Assembly: GCF_029351045.1 (NCBI RefSeq)
Contig: NZ_JARKIN010000001.1
Location: 2,982,001 to 3,046,000 of the forward strand
DNA from: Streptomyces sp. WMMB303
Lineage (GTDB): Bacteria > Actinomycetota > Actinomycetes > Streptomycetales > Streptomycetaceae
DNA: 64,000 nucleotides
Reading direction: 5' to 3'
The notes beneath the pieces were generated by a model. The model was not told the origin of the DNA. It saw only the letters and a program-made list of their open reading frames with translations, and ran no database searches. Of this stretch, positions 1 through 9,021 are shown in pieces. The position numbers and the translations under genes were made by a program. Position 1 is the stretch's first letter. The number at the start of each line of letters is the position of its first letter.

Positions 1-1
1 C

Positions 2-484
<483 letters not shown>

Positions 485-503
485 CGGCCTCGGGGCACCG
501 GAG

Positions 504-536
504 CGCCGGACGGGCTACGCGGTAGCCCGTCCGGCG
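504..536 (+). terminator. Strong stem-loop after serC
   Basis: Positions 504-518 and 522-536 are exact reverse complements (15-bp stem, 3-base loop GCG), starting 20 bases after the serC stop codon. There is no T-run, which is usual for Streptomyces terminators. It is read as the serC terminator. Confidence 0.8.
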
Positions 537-590
537 TTCGCGTGCGGCCGCGGCGCATCCCCGCGCCCGCGATCGGGTACGGGATGCCGC

Positions 591-983
591 ATGAGCACTC
601 CCAGCACCGGTTTTCAGCTGTTCGCCCGGGAACGGCGGGTACGGCTGACGACCTACGAGAGGGAAGGCACGCCTTTCGGGCACAGCGCGCAGATCGCCGT
701 CGAGGGGGATCGCGCGTATGTGCGCACGCACGCCAGGGCTCGGCAGCGGGAGCACATCGAGCGCTACCCGGAAGTGGAGCTGGCCGCCGCCACCCTGACC
801 GGCACCCCCGCCGGGGCGCCGATGAAGGCCCGGGTGCGGGAGCTGCGGGACAGCGAGGCGCGGCACGCCGCGGTCCAGCTCGCCCGCAGACACCCGCTCA
901 CCCAGGGTTTCCTGGTGCCGCTCGGCTACCGGCTGATGTTCGACCGGCCGGTCCACTACGAGCTGCGGCTGGTCGGCGAGTAG
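591..983 (+). CDS. PPOX-class, probably F420-dependent oxidoreductase (split-barrel fold)
   Basis: The product is 130 residues and begins MSTPSTGFQLFARERRVRLTT. The pattern of a short N-terminal helix, then RLTTYEREGTPFGHSAQIAVEGDRAYVRTHAR and repeated beta strands, fits the small pyridoxine-5'-phosphate-oxidase-like split-barrel proteins that bind FMN or coenzyme F420 in actinomycetes. It is a soluble cytoplasmic protein and the substrate cannot be told. It stands alone, between the serC terminator and a convergent ABC transporter operon. Cofactor identity (F420 rather than FMN or haem) is inferred from taxon and size, not from a binding motif. Confidence 0.65.
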   Translation: MSTPSTGFQLFARERRVRLTTYEREGTPFGHSAQIAVEGDRAYVRTHARARQREHIERYPEVELAAATLTGTPAGAPMKARVRELRDSEARHAAVQLARRHPLTQGFLVPLGYRLMFDRPVHYELRLVGE

Positions 984-1061
984 CCGCGCAGCTGCCGGGC
1001 GTCGGCCACCCGCAGGGGTGGGCCGTTCGCCTGCCGGGGTTCGTCCGCCGGGTGCTGCCCG

Positions 1062-1892
1062 TCATCTGCCGAGGCGCTGGAACCTGCGGACGGCCAGCGG
1101 CAGGAAGACGGTCGTCAGCGCCAGCGGCCACACCACCGCCATCAGCTCCGCGTGCTCCTCGATCCAGCTTCCTCCGGTGGGCAGCGGGTTGCCGTACAGC
1201 TCGCGGACGGCGTTCGCGGTGGCCGAGACGGGGTTCCACATGGCGACCGTGCCCAGCCAGTCCGGCATGGCGGAGGGCGGGGTGAAGACGCTGGAGACCA
1301 TGCCGAAGGGGAAGGCGACGGCGAACAGGTTGCCCGCCGACTCCTGGTTCCTGGCGAGCAGGCCGAGCAGCACACCGATCCAGATGAGTGAGAAGCGCAG
1401 CAGGAGCAGCAGCGCGAACGCCCAGAGCGTACTGAGCAGCCCGCCGTCCGAACGCCAGCCGATGACCAGCGCGATCGCCGCCATCACGGCCAGGTCGAGC
1501 GCCGCGTGCAGGACGTCGGAGACCCCGCGCCCGGTCACCACGGCGGAGGGCGCCATCGGCATGGAGCGGAAGCGGTCGGTGACACCGCGCTCCTTGTCCA
1601 CGACGACGGCCATCGCCGTGTTCATGAAGCCGAACGCCATGGTCATGGCGAACATCCCCGGCATGGCGTAATCCTTGTAGTCCACTCCCTCGCCGACATC
1701 CATCGCACTGCCGAAGACATAGACGAACAGCAGCACGGAGACGAGGGGGAAGCCGAGCTGCCAGACGATGATGGACGGCTGCTTCGTCAGGTGGGTCAGG
1801 TCGCGGCGGACGATCGTCCAGCAGTCGGCCACCGCCCAGTACAGCCGCCGCCCGGCGTTCTGCCGCTCCGCGGGCGGCGCGACGACACTCAT
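1062..1892 (-). CDS. ABC-2 type exporter permease (DrrB-like)
   Basis: A 276-residue integral membrane protein with about six hydrophobic segments, the first near residues 45-65 ([20 protein letters not shown]). The motif [36 protein letters not shown] is typical of DrrB/ABC-2 permeases that export daunorubicin-like drugs or lipids. Its ATG overlaps the stop of the upstream ATPase gene by four bases (ATGA), so the two are translationally coupled. Together they would form a 2+2 exporter. The substrate is unknown. Confidence 0.85.
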   Translation of the reverse strand: MSVVAPPAERQNAGRRLYWAVADCWTIVRRDLTHLTKQPSIIVWQLGFPLVSVLLFVYVFGSAMDVGEGVDYKDYAMPGMFAMTMAFGFMNTAMAVVVDKERGVTDRFRSMPMAPSAVVTGRGVSDVLHAALDLAVMAAIALVIGWRSDGGLLSTLWAFALLLLLRFSLIWIGVLLGLLARNQESAGNLFAVAFPFGMVSSVFTPPSAMPDWLGTVAMWNPVSATANAVRELYGNPLPTGGSWIEEHAELMAVVWPLALTTVFLPLAVRRFQRLGR

Positions 1893-2902
1893 ACGGCGGC
1901 CTCCAGGTACTCCGCGCTCTCCCGCTGCTCGCCGCCGGATCTGCCGGTCAGGGCGAGGAAGACCTCGTCCAGCGTGGGCCGGCGCAGGCCGATGTCGGCC
2001 ACCACCACGCCCTCGTCGTGCAGGCCGCGCGCCACCTCGGTGAGCGCGGGGACCCCCGCCGAGACGGGTGCGTGGACGCGTAGTTCGGCGGTGTCGCTCT
2101 CCGGCTCGGCACCTCGCAGCGCGACGCGGGCGACGGCGGCGGTCACGACGGGCAGATCACGGGCCTCGGCGGCGACGACCTCGATGCGGTCGCCACCGAT
2201 GGCCCGCTTGAGTCCGGCCGGGGTGTCCTCGGTGACGTTGCGGCCCCGGTCGATGACGGCGATCCGGTCGGAGAGCTTGTCGGCCTCGTCCAGGTAGTGG
2301 GTCGTCAGGACGACGGTGGTGCCCTGCCGGGTCAGGCCGCGCACCGCGTCCCACACCTCGCTGCGCCCGCGCGGGTCGAGTCCGGTGGTCGGCTCGTCCA
2401 GGAAGAGCACCTCCGGGGCGAGGATCATGCTGGAGGCCAGGTCGAGGCGGCGGCGCATCCCGCCGCTGAAGCCCTGCGGCTGCTGGTCCGCCGCCTCGGT
2501 GAGCCCGAACCGGTCGAGCAGTTCGGCCGCCCGGCGCCGGGCGTGTGCCGCGCCGAGGTGGAAGAGGCGGCCGAACATCTCCAGGTTCTGCCGCGCCGTG
2601 ATGATCTGGTCGACGGCGGCGTGCTGTCCGGTGAGACCGATCCTGCGGCGCACGGCACGGGGGTCGCGGCGCACGTCGTAGCCGCCGACGGTGGCGCGAC
2701 CGCCGTCGAGCCGGACGAGGGTGGACAGGGCGCGTACGGCGGTGGTCTTGCCGGCCCCGTTCGGTCCCAGCAGTCCGAAGACGGTGCCGCGCGGTACGGC
2801 CAGATCGAGGCCGTCGAGCGCGTGTCCGTCGGCTTTGTCGCCGTACGTCTTGCGGAGTCCCTCGGCCACGACGGAGTACTGGTCCGGTGATGGTGCGGAC
2901 AT
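1889..2902 (-). CDS. ABC exporter ATP-binding protein (DrrA-like)
   Basis: A 337-residue ABC ATPase. Walker A GPNGAGKT lies at residues 46-53, the signature FSGGM at 145-149 and Walker B VLFLDEP at 165-171, followed by a C-terminal extension of the DrrA/DUF4162 type. The ATG at 2902 is preceded by a strong ribosome site (AAAGGAGGGG on the minus strand). It is the first gene of a two-gene exporter operon and diverges from a TetR regulator gene; the shared gap holds two inverted repeats. Drug export is the family expectation; the compound is not identifiable. Confidence 0.9.
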   Translation of the reverse strand: MSAPSPDQYSVVAEGLRKTYGDKADGHALDGLDLAVPRGTVFGLLGPNGAGKTTAVRALSTLVRLDGGRATVGGYDVRRDPRAVRRRIGLTGQHAAVDQIITARQNLEMFGRLFHLGAAHARRRAAELLDRFGLTEAADQQPQGFSGGMRRRLDLASSMILAPEVLFLDEPTTGLDPRGRSEVWDAVRGLTRQGTTVVLTTHYLDEADKLSDRIAVIDRGRNVTEDTPAGLKRAIGGDRIEVVAAEARDLPVVTAAVARVALRGAEPESDTAELRVHAPVSAGVPALTEVARGLHDEGVVVADIGLRRPTLDEVFLALTGRSGGEQRESAEYLEAAV

Positions 2903-2920
2903 ACATCCCCTCCTTTGAAT

Positions 2921-2962
2921 CTGGGTACGACGTACTCAGATGAAACAGCGTACAGCCTACGC
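2921..2962. promoter_or_regulatory. Twin inverted repeats between exporter and TetR genes
   Basis: Two palindromes lie in the 97-base divergent gap. Positions 2921-2939 read CTGGGTACGACGTACTCAG, symmetric except near its edges. Positions 2948-2962 carry GCGTA, five bases, TACGC, a perfect hyphenated repeat. Both contain GTAC or GTA/TAC half-sites, as TetR-family operators often do. They are the likely binding sites of the TetR protein encoded at 3000, which would repress the exporter and perhaps itself. Confidence 0.65.
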
Positions 2963-2999
2963 AGATACCGGCAAGGGGATTTCCTACGATGGCCCGACC

Positions 3000-3788
3000 A
3001 TGACGAGCAACCACCCGAGCACGGACTCCGCGGACCCCGGTCCCGACGGCCTCACCCGGCTCGTCCGCAGCCTCGACCTGCTGTGGGGCCGGACGGGACG
3101 GCACCGCCCCGCGCGCGGCCCCAAGCCCGGGCTGACCCTCGCGCAGATCGTGACCGCCGCCGTCGGCCTCGCCGACCGCGAGGGCCTGACCGCCCTCTCC
3201 ATGCGCCGCGTCGCCACCGAACTGAGCGTCGGCACCATGTCCCTGTACCGCTACGTGCCGGGCAAGGACGAGCTCATCGCCCTGATGTGCGACCAGGTCG
3301 CCCTACCGCCGGGCGACCTGGAGCAGTGGCGCGGCAAGAACTGGCGCGAGACGCTGGAACTGATCACCGAGGCGTCGTGGGAGCTCTACACCACCCACAC
3401 CTGGCTGCTCCAGGTCAACCAGGCCCGCCCGGTCCTGGGCCCCCACTCCATGGCCAACCTCGACTTCGCCCTGGGAACGCTGGAGGACCTCCCCCTCACC
3501 GGCCAGGAGAAGATGACCATCCTGATCGCCCTCGACAATCTCGTCATGGGCGCCGCCCGCTCCCTCGTCCTGTACCAGCAGGCGGCCCAGCAATCGGGCG
3601 TCACCGACGAGGAGTTCTGGCGCACTCAAGAGCCCTACATCGTGCGCGGCATGGAAGAGGGCGGCCTCTCCCACATGGCCGCCCTCCCCGACGACGCCTT
3701 CTCCGCCGACCCGGCCGACAGCACCCGCTTCGCCGTCCGCGCCCTCCTGGACGGCCTCCAGCACCTGCTGGAGCAGCGCGGCACCTGA
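3000..3788 (+). CDS. TetR-family repressor of the adjacent exporter
   Basis: A 262-residue protein. The TetR helix-turn-helix spans about residues 45-92 (LTLAQIVTAAVGLADREGL and MRRVATELSVGTMSLYRYV). The C-terminal part resembles the TetR_C_1 (tetracyclin-repressor-like) ligand domain. The frame is open upstream to 2940, but the ATG at 3000 lies beyond both inverted repeats and gives the usual short N-terminal extension. It faces the DrrAB-like operon, so a ligand-released repressor of export is the natural reading. Confidence 0.85.
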   Translation: MTSNHPSTDSADPGPDGLTRLVRSLDLLWGRTGRHRPARGPKPGLTLAQIVTAAVGLADREGLTALSMRRVATELSVGTMSLYRYVPGKDELIALMCDQVALPPGDLEQWRGKNWRETLELITEASWELYTTHTWLLQVNQARPVLGPHSMANLDFALGTLEDLPLTGQEKMTILIALDNLVMGAARSLVLYQQAAQQSGVTDEEFWRTQEPYIVRGMEEGGLSHMAALPDDAFSADPADSTRFAVRALLDGLQHLLEQRGT

Positions 3789-3952
3789 CCGGCCGCTCGC
3801 ACTCCGCCGGACGGCCCCACCCTGACGAACGTCAGTACGGCAGAAGGCGGGTGGTCTGTCACGATCACTCGCCGGGGTCGCCGAACGCCGCGTCCGGCCA
3901 CGGCCCGGTGCGTCGGCCCCACCGCAACACAGGACGTCTCAAGGGGAATGAC

Positions 3953-4291
3953 ATGCCCAGGAACCTGCGCCGAATCGCAACGCTGGCCGCAGGAACGACA
4001 CTTGCCGCCGCGAGTGCCCTCGCTCTCGCCGCACCCGCACAGGCCGCGCCCGTCACACCGGCGCCGGGCCTGGAGTGCGAGACGAGCATCCAGCACGACA
4101 TCAAGTACGGCTTCGCGAACTGCACTGACGTGACCGGCGGCCACGTCTGGCGCGTACACGTGATCTGCGGGTGGGCGCCCGACCAGTACACCGAGTGGCT
4201 GGCGACCGGGATCGGCAGCAGGGTCGGCGCCGGCCGCGAGTGCCCCGCGTACAGCAGCGGAGTCGGCGGCGTGGAGATCCAGCTCCAGTGA
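3953..4291 (+). CDS. Small secreted protein with four cysteines
   Basis: A 112-residue product with a clear Sec signal peptide: MPRNLRR, then a hydrophobic run, then APAQA before AP (cleavage near residue 31-32). The mature part is about 80 residues with four cysteines (LEC, FANC, VICG, REC), which could make two disulfides outside the cell. The sequence AAGGGG at 3941-3946 is a suitable ribosome site. No family is recognised; small secreted proteins of this build are common in streptomycetes. A 28-base perfect palindrome follows the stop. Confidence 0.75.
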   Translation: MPRNLRRIATLAAGTTLAAASALALAAPAQAAPVTPAPGLECETSIQHDIKYGFANCTDVTGGHVWRVHVICGWAPDQYTEWLATGIGSRVGAGRECPAYSSGVGGVEIQLQ

Positions 4292-4296
4292 CGTCC

Positions 4297-4324
4297 GCAC
4301 CCGCGCCCGGCCGGGCGCGGGTGC
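4297..4324. terminator. Perfect 28-base palindrome between convergent genes
   Basis: Positions 4297-4310 and 4311-4324 are exact reverse complements. The element lies between the stop of the secreted protein gene (4291) and the stop of the convergent gene (4346), so it can end transcription from both sides. Confidence 0.8.
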
Positions 4325-4345
4325 CGCCACCCCGCCGCCGGGGCG

Positions 4346-5365
4346 TCAGTCGCGGCGGCGGGTGAAGAGGCGGCGCAGACCGAACCAGATGATCAGCGCC
4401 GCGACGAAGGTGCCGGCGCCCAGCGCCAGGTTCCGGTCGTCGTCCGCCGAGGAGTCCCCGCCGCCGCCCTTCCCGTCGGACGCGGAGTCCGCCGAGTCGT
4501 CCTCGCGCGCGGCGGGCGGCACCGCCTCGCCCTCCAGGCGTGCGGGCTCGACGCCGCTGTTCGTGCCCTCGGAGCCGTACATCAGTGTCCGTCCGTCGTC
4601 CGCGAAGGTCACCGACTCGCCCTGGCGCTGCAGCGGCACCGGAACGGAACCGATTTTCTCCGGCTTGCCGTTCCGCCAGGTGTAGCCGTAGGCGCTGAAG
4701 TAGCCGCGCAGCACCAGCCGGGTGCCGTCCGGGGAGAAGGCGCCGTCCGTCGCCTCGAAGTCGATCTTCGCCACCCGCGAGAAGGTGTTCACGCCGTCCG
4801 GATCCAGCTTCTTCGGTCCGGCATAGACGCCGCCCTTGCCCTTCGCGCTCTTGCTCGCGATGTAGACGCGCCCCGTCTCGGGATGCACCATCAGCGACTC
4901 CGCGTTCCGCGCGCCGCCGTCGTAGCGGACGGTGTAGCGGGTGGGGGTCACCGTCACCTCCCGGCGCAGTTCCTTCGGTTCGGGGAACCGGTAGATCCAC
5001 ACCTCGGGCCAGGTGCCGTCCAGGTTGTCGCCGATGTCGCCGACGTAGAGGTCGCCGTCCGGGCCGAGGGAGATCGCCTCGACGTCCCTGGGGTCGATGC
5101 CCTGGAGCGTCACGCGGCAGACGGTCTTGCCGGTGGAGCTGTCGACCGCGTACACGTACGGGCCGTCGTCGGAGTCGTTGTGGGTCCAGTAGACGCCCTT
5201 GTGGTCACGGCTGGCCGCGAGGCCGCTGGACTCGGTGATGCGGGAGTCGCGGATGGTGAAGCCCTCCGGCCCGTCCGCGGCGGCGGCACCCGGGGACGCC
5301 GCCATCGCGCCCAGCACCACGGCGACCGCCGCCCCGACCCCGACCCCACGCATACGCACAGACAT
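4346..5365 (-). CDS. Secreted beta-propeller-like protein with C-terminal membrane anchor
   Basis: A 339-residue protein with an N-terminal signal peptide (MSVRMRGVGVG... ASPGAAAADG), then about 240 residues of repeating motifs such as YWTHNDSDDGPYVYAVD and EAISLGPDGDLYVGDIGDN. These resemble the six-bladed esterase/phytase-like or NHL/WD-type propellers. A low-complexity Ser/Asp/Gly spacer (about 285-310) leads to a single membrane helix (AGTFVAALIIWFGL) and a basic end (RRLFTRRRD). It is therefore probably tethered to the outer face of the membrane. It diverges from a GDSL hydrolase gene only 58 bases away. No enzymatic activity can be assigned. Confidence 0.7.
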   Translation of the reverse strand: MSVRMRGVGVGAAVAVVLGAMAASPGAAAADGPEGFTIRDSRITESSGLAASRDHKGVYWTHNDSDDGPYVYAVDSSTGKTVCRVTLQGIDPRDVEAISLGPDGDLYVGDIGDNLDGTWPEVWIYRFPEPKELRREVTVTPTRYTVRYDGGARNAESLMVHPETGRVYIASKSAKGKGGVYAGPKKLDPDGVNTFSRVAKIDFEATDGAFSPDGTRLVLRGYFSAYGYTWRNGKPEKIGSVPVPLQRQGESVTFADDGRTLMYGSEGTNSGVEPARLEGEAVPPAAREDDSADSASDGKGGGGDSSADDDRNLALGAGTFVAALIIWFGLRRLFTRRRD

Positions 5366-5423
5366 GGCACCCAGTGTCCAGCATCACGGTGCGGGGCGAG
5401 TCGGCATCCCGGAGGATATGCGG

Positions 5424-6098
5424 ATGCGCGTTCTCTTCGTCGGCGACTCCATGACGATCGGCGCGCCCGGCGCCCACACCTGGCGCTTCCGGATGTGGCA
5501 GCACCTGACCCGCACCGTCCCCGAAGGCGGCTGGTCGATCGTCGGTCCCCGTTCGGCACTGCACGGTGGCGGCGACGCCTACGCCGATCCGCGCTTCCCG
5601 CCGGACGCGCGGGCCCATCTCGCGGACTGGGGTGCGGGGTGGCTGCACATGGCGCCCGTCGTGGAGGAGGCGGTCGCGGCCCACGACGCGGACACGCTGC
5701 TGGTCTCGCTCGGGCTGATAGACCTCGGGTTCTACACGAATCCGGAGCAGACGCTGGAGAACGTCGAGCTGTTCCTGACCCGGGCGCGCACCGCGAACCC
5801 CGCGCTGCGCGCGGTGCTGCTGCCGATCCTGCCCAACGTCCGCGCTGTGACCGACGCCGGATTCGCCGCCGCCTGTACGCAGTTCAACACGCTGCTGGCC
5901 AAAGCGGTGGCGGAGCGGTCGGAGCCGCGGTCGCCGCTGCTGCTGGCCTCGGCACCGGAGGACTGGTCCCCGCGGCGGGACACCTACGACGGCACTCATC
6001 CCTCGGCCGAGGGCGAGCACCGGATGGCCGCCGCCTTCGCCGGGGCGCTGCACCAGGCGTGGGACGTGGGCGGGCCGTATCGCGCCGGAGCGCGGTGA
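5424..6098 (+). CDS. SGNH/GDSL-family hydrolase
   Basis: A 224-residue protein starting MRVLFVGDSMTIG; the block-I serine is in GDSM and the block-V acid/base pair is in DGTHPSAEGEH near residue 190. There is no signal peptide, so it is cytoplasmic, unlike many GDSL lipases. Two in-frame ATGs exist (5418, 5424); the site GGAGG at 5411-5415 is two bases from the first and eight from the second, which decides for 5424. The natural ester substrate is unknown. Confidence 0.85.
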   Translation: MRVLFVGDSMTIGAPGAHTWRFRMWQHLTRTVPEGGWSIVGPRSALHGGGDAYADPRFPPDARAHLADWGAGWLHMAPVVEEAVAAHDADTLLVSLGLIDLGFYTNPEQTLENVELFLTRARTANPALRAVLLPILPNVRAVTDAGFAAACTQFNTLLAKAVAERSEPRSPLLLASAPEDWSPRRDTYDGTHPSAEGEHRMAAAFAGALHQAWDVGGPYRAGAR

Positions 6099-6200
6099 AG
6101 CCCGGCGGCCGGAGCGGACGGACCGCGCGAGAGCGGACCGCCGGGGGCGGGCGCCGCGCGCGCATGGGGCCGCGGCACGCCGCGGCACCGGCGCATGCAA

Positions 6201-6250
6201 GCCAAGATCCGTCAAGTACGGTCAAGCACGGCCAAGTGCGGCAATATCCA
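6201..6250. repeat. Tandem 10-base repeats upstream of a TetR gene
   Basis: Successive ten-base units read GCCAAGATCC, GTCAAGTACG, GTCAAGCACG, GCCAAGTGCG, then a weaker GCAATATCCA. The first four keep CAAG in the same place, so the motif recurs on one face of the helix. It lies in the 378-base gap 6099-6476, which otherwise holds no supported gene. Direct repeats of this spacing resemble binding arrays of activator proteins; which protein is not known. Confidence 0.6.
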
Positions 6251-6321
6251 GCCAGCTGCCGTAAATTTCGCGTCGGAACCTCCCACGGGCCGACGCGCAG
6301 GACGCCAACAGGGGGACCCCT

Positions 6322-6336
6322 GGGCCAGACTGGCCC
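6322..6336. promoter_or_regulatory. Inverted repeat GGGCCA-N3-TGGCCC
   Basis: A perfect six-base inverted repeat with a three-base centre, about 140 bases before the TetR start at 6477. It could be an operator for that regulator or a weak hairpin. Confidence 0.4.
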
Positions 6337-6476
6337 CTTGTGTGCCGCGAACACCCCGAGTGCGATGGTTTGGACCACTCACGGGGCGCTCGCGGCATCC
6401 CCCGACTAATGCACGCGAGCGCGCACTAAGTAATGGAACAGTAATCGGAATCCCAGCCTCGACGCAACGCGGACCC

Positions 6477-7151
6477 ATGACTCCCCCACAACCGCAGGAA
6501 TCCGACCGGCCGCCTGAGCACCCACGGCCGCACGGTGCCACCCGCCCCGGCGGGCGCACAGCGCGCACCCGCGCGGCCGTACTCGCCGCGGCCTGGGACG
6601 AGTTGGACACCCAGGACCTCGCCTCGCTCACCATCGAGCGGATCGCCCAGCGCTCAGGCGTGCACGCCGCCACGATCCGGCGGCGCTGGCGGACGGTGGA
6701 GGGTGTCATCAGCGACCTGCTGAGCCGGAGCGGCGGGACGATCCCGGTGCCCGACACCGGCAGCCTGCGCCAGGACCTGCACGCCCTGGCACGCTCCCTC
6801 GCCGACTTCTACGCGCAGCAGCGCAACCAGCGGCTGATCGAGGCCGTCGTGACGGCCGCGACCCGCGATCCGGGCGCCGACAAGGTGCTGCAGACCGTCC
6901 TCGGAGGCCGCGTCCGGCACGTCGCCTCCCTGGTGGACCGCGCCGCCGAGCGCGGCGAGGTCGCGCCCGACACGGACGGCTTCGAGGTCATCGCCGCGCT
7001 CGGCGCGCCCTTCTACTACCGGCTGCTGATGCTCCGCCGCCCCGTCGACGCGAACCTGGCCCGCACCGCCGCCGAGACCGCCTACCTCGCGGCGGCCGAG
7101 GGCGTCTTCCGTACCGGCGCCGGGGCGGACGAGGAGCCCGAAAGCGGGTAG
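6477..7151 (+). CDS. TetR/AcrR-family regulator
   Basis: A 224-residue protein. The helix-turn-helix is at about residues 24-70 (TRAAVLAAAWDELDTQDLA, IERIAQRSGVHAATIRRRW). The C-terminal half matches the TetR_C_16-like effector domains of actinomycetes (LIEAVVTAATRDPGADKVLQ). The frame is open to 6195, but the repeats at 6201-6250 and the ATG at 6477 favour a start at 6477. The next gene, an aldo/keto reductase 52 bases downstream, has its own promoter, so the target of this regulator is not obvious. Confidence 0.8.
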   Translation: MTPPQPQESDRPPEHPRPHGATRPGGRTARTRAAVLAAAWDELDTQDLASLTIERIAQRSGVHAATIRRRWRTVEGVISDLLSRSGGTIPVPDTGSLRQDLHALARSLADFYAQQRNQRLIEAVVTAATRDPGADKVLQTVLGGRVRHVASLVDRAAERGEVAPDTDGFEVIAALGAPFYYRLLMLRRPVDANLARTAAETAYLAAAEGVFRTGAGADEEPESG

Positions 7152-7166
7152 TCGGCCGTGTACGCC

Positions 7167-7197
7167 TTGCTTCGAGTGCGCTCCAAGTGCCTAGCGT
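7167..7197 (+). promoter_or_regulatory. MerR-type promoter driving the aldo/keto reductase
   Basis: TTGCTT (7167-7172) and TAGCGT (7192-7197) are separated by 19 bases, longer than the usual 17-18. Within the spacer, CTTCGAG (7170-7176) and CTCCAAG (7181-7187) form an inverted repeat with one mismatch. A stretched spacer with a centred palindrome is the hallmark of promoters activated by MerR-family proteins. The ATG at 7204 is seven bases after the -10 box, so the message is probably leaderless. No MerR gene is adjacent. Confidence 0.75.
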
Positions 7198-7203
7198 GTC
7201 GGC

Positions 7204-8205
7204 ATGGAGTACACGCAGCTCGGACGCACCGGACTGAAGGTCGGCAGGCTCGTTCTCGGCACCATGAACTTCGGGCCGCAGACGGACGAGGCCGACAGCC
7301 ACGCGATCATGGACGCTGCCCTGGCGGCAGGCGTCAACCTTTTCGACACGGCGAACGTCTACGGCTGGGGCGAGAACAAGGGCCGCACCGAGGAGATCGT
7401 CGGGAGCTGGTTCGCCAAGGGCGGCGGCCGCCGTGACAAGACCGTGCTGGCCACCAAGGGCTTCGCCAACATGGCGCCCGACGGCGAGGCGCCCTGGCCC
7501 AACCACGACAAGCTCTCCGCGCTGAACATCCGCCGCTCGGTGGAGGCCAGTCTGCGCCGGCTGGGCACCGACCACATCGACCTGTACCAGTTCCACCACG
7601 TCGACCGGGCGACGCCGTGGGACGAGATCTGGCAGGCCATGGACGTCCTGGTGCAGCAGGGCAAGGTGCTCTACGTGGGTTCCAGCAACCACGCGGGCTG
7701 GCACCTGGCACAGGCCAACGAGACCGCCGCCCGGCGCGGCTGTCTCGGGCTGGTCAGCGAGCAGTGCCTCTACAACCTCGCCGAGCGGCGCGCCGAGATG
7801 GAGGTCGTCCCGGCCGCGGAGTCCTACGGGCTCGGCGTCATCCCCTGGTCCCCGCTGCACGGCGGACTGCTGGGCGGCGCGCTGCGCAAGGAACGGGAGG
7901 GCGGCGGCAGCGGGCGTACCGCCTCCGGGCGCGCGGCCACCATGCTGGCCGACCCGGCGGTCCGCGCGCAGCTGGAGGCGTACGAGAACCTCGTCGCCGA
8001 GCACGGGCTGGAACCCGGCGAGGTCGCGCTCGCCTGGCTGCTGTCCCGGCCGGGCGTCACCGGCCCCATCGTGGGGCCCCGCACCGCCGAGCAGCTCGAC
8101 TCCGCGCTCCGCGCCGTCGAGCTGCGGCTGGGTGACGAACTGCTCGGGGCACTGGACGAGGTCTTCCCGGGACCGGGCCCCTCACCGGAAGCCTTCGCCT
8201 GGTAG
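7204..8205 (+). CDS. Aldo/keto reductase
   Basis: A 333-residue TIM-barrel oxidoreductase of the AKR superfamily. It shows the standard start GRTGLKVGRLVLGTMNFG, the catalytic Asp/Tyr region FDTANVYG, Lys in VLATKGF and His in YQFHHVD, and the NADPH-binding SRPGVTGPIVGPRTAEQLDSAL near the end. It would reduce carbonyl compounds with NADPH in the cytoplasm. The likely MerR-type leaderless promoter directly upstream suggests induction by an electrophile, redox or similar stress signal. The physiological substrate is unknown. Confidence 0.9.
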   Translation: MEYTQLGRTGLKVGRLVLGTMNFGPQTDEADSHAIMDAALAAGVNLFDTANVYGWGENKGRTEEIVGSWFAKGGGRRDKTVLATKGFANMAPDGEAPWPNHDKLSALNIRRSVEASLRRLGTDHIDLYQFHHVDRATPWDEIWQAMDVLVQQGKVLYVGSSNHAGWHLAQANETAARRGCLGLVSEQCLYNLAERRAEMEVVPAAESYGLGVIPWSPLHGGLLGGALRKEREGGGSGRTASGRAATMLADPAVRAQLEAYENLVAEHGLEPGEVALAWLLSRPGVTGPIVGPRTAEQLDSALRAVELRLGDELLGALDEVFPGPGPSPEAFAW

Positions 8206-8223
8206 CCCGGCCGCGGGCGAGGG

Positions 8224-8316
8224 TCAGCGACCGCCCAGGGCCGAGGCCAGGACGACGACGAGGAAGAGCACCACCAGCACACCCGTCACGATGCGCATTC
8301 TGGTCTTGGCGTTCAT
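8224..8316 (-). CDS. 30-residue single-pass membrane peptide
   Basis: The frame from 8316 encodes MNAKTRMRIVTGVLVVLFL followed by VVVLASALGGR: a short basic N-terminus then one membrane helix. It lies 35 bases downstream of the RNA phosphodiesterase gene on the same strand and converges with the aldo/keto reductase gene. Very small membrane peptides in this position are often missed by gene callers. The function is unknown; the amino-acid pattern, position and strand support a real gene, but there is no independent proof. Confidence 0.55.
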   Translation of the reverse strand: MNAKTRMRIVTGVLVVLFLVVVLASALGGR

Positions 8317-8351
8317 GCCCACCACGGTAGCCCGGGCCCGGAGCGGCTTCG

Positions 8352-8945
8352 TCACGGGCCCAGTGGCCAGCGCTCCACCGGCTCGTAGCGGGGCTGCTCG
8401 CCCGGTACCGCGCTCCTCGGCGGCACGCTGTGCACCAACAGCAGTTCCCCGGCGCTCCAGCCGGAGCCCTGGAAAGGCCCGAGCGCGTCCGCGTACGGGC
8501 GCAGATCCACCCCGGAGGCGCCGCGGCCCCGGCCCCTGGCGCGGGCCAGCGTGAGGTGCGGGTGGAAGGAGGGGTGCTCGGCCGGAGCCAGGCCCGCGCG
8601 GCGGCCCGCCGCGGTGGTCGCCGCGGCGAGCTTCCGCAGCGCTTCGCGGTCGGACCGCTCCTGCCGGAGCCCGGCCCACAGCGCGCGGTCGCCGAAGTGT
8701 CCCCCGCCGGCGAGCCGCATCGGGACGGGCCCCCGCGCCCGGTGCGCCGCCCGGCCCAGGCGGACGGTGAGGTCCGCCCTGGTCCGCTCGTCCACCTCAC
8801 CGTAGAAGCTCAGCGTGAAGTGCCAGCTCTCGGGCTGCGTCCAGCGCAGCGCTTCCGCGCCCGGCAGCTCCTTGAGGGCCGCTACCGCCCGGGCCAGCTC
8901 CCCCACCGCCTCCGGGGGCGGCCACACGGCTGCGAACAGTCTCAT
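8352..8945 (-). CDS. thpR: RNA 2',3'-cyclic phosphodiesterase (2H family)
   Basis: A 197-residue protein with both catalytic HxTx motifs of the 2H phosphoesterase fold: HFTL near residue 42 and HLTL near residue 130. The start MRLFAAVWPPPEAV is characteristic of the bacterial ThpR/LigT group, which hydrolyses 2',3'-cyclic phosphates at RNA ends in vitro. The length is normal. It is followed on the same strand by a tiny membrane peptide gene. Confidence 0.88.
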   Translation of the reverse strand: MRLFAAVWPPPEAVGELARAVAALKELPGAEALRWTQPESWHFTLSFYGEVDERTRADLTVRLGRAAHRARGPVPMRLAGGGHFGDRALWAGLRQERSDREALRKLAAATTAAGRRAGLAPAEHPSFHPHLTLARARGRGRGASGVDLRPYADALGPFQGSGWSAGELLLVHSVPPRSAVPGEQPRYEPVERWPLGP

Positions 8946-9021
8946 GGGGGCAGCCTGCCATGGTGGCGCTGCGCCGTCCGCCGGGTGGTGTGTGCTGCCG
9001 CGGTCCGGCGCGCACCACCGG

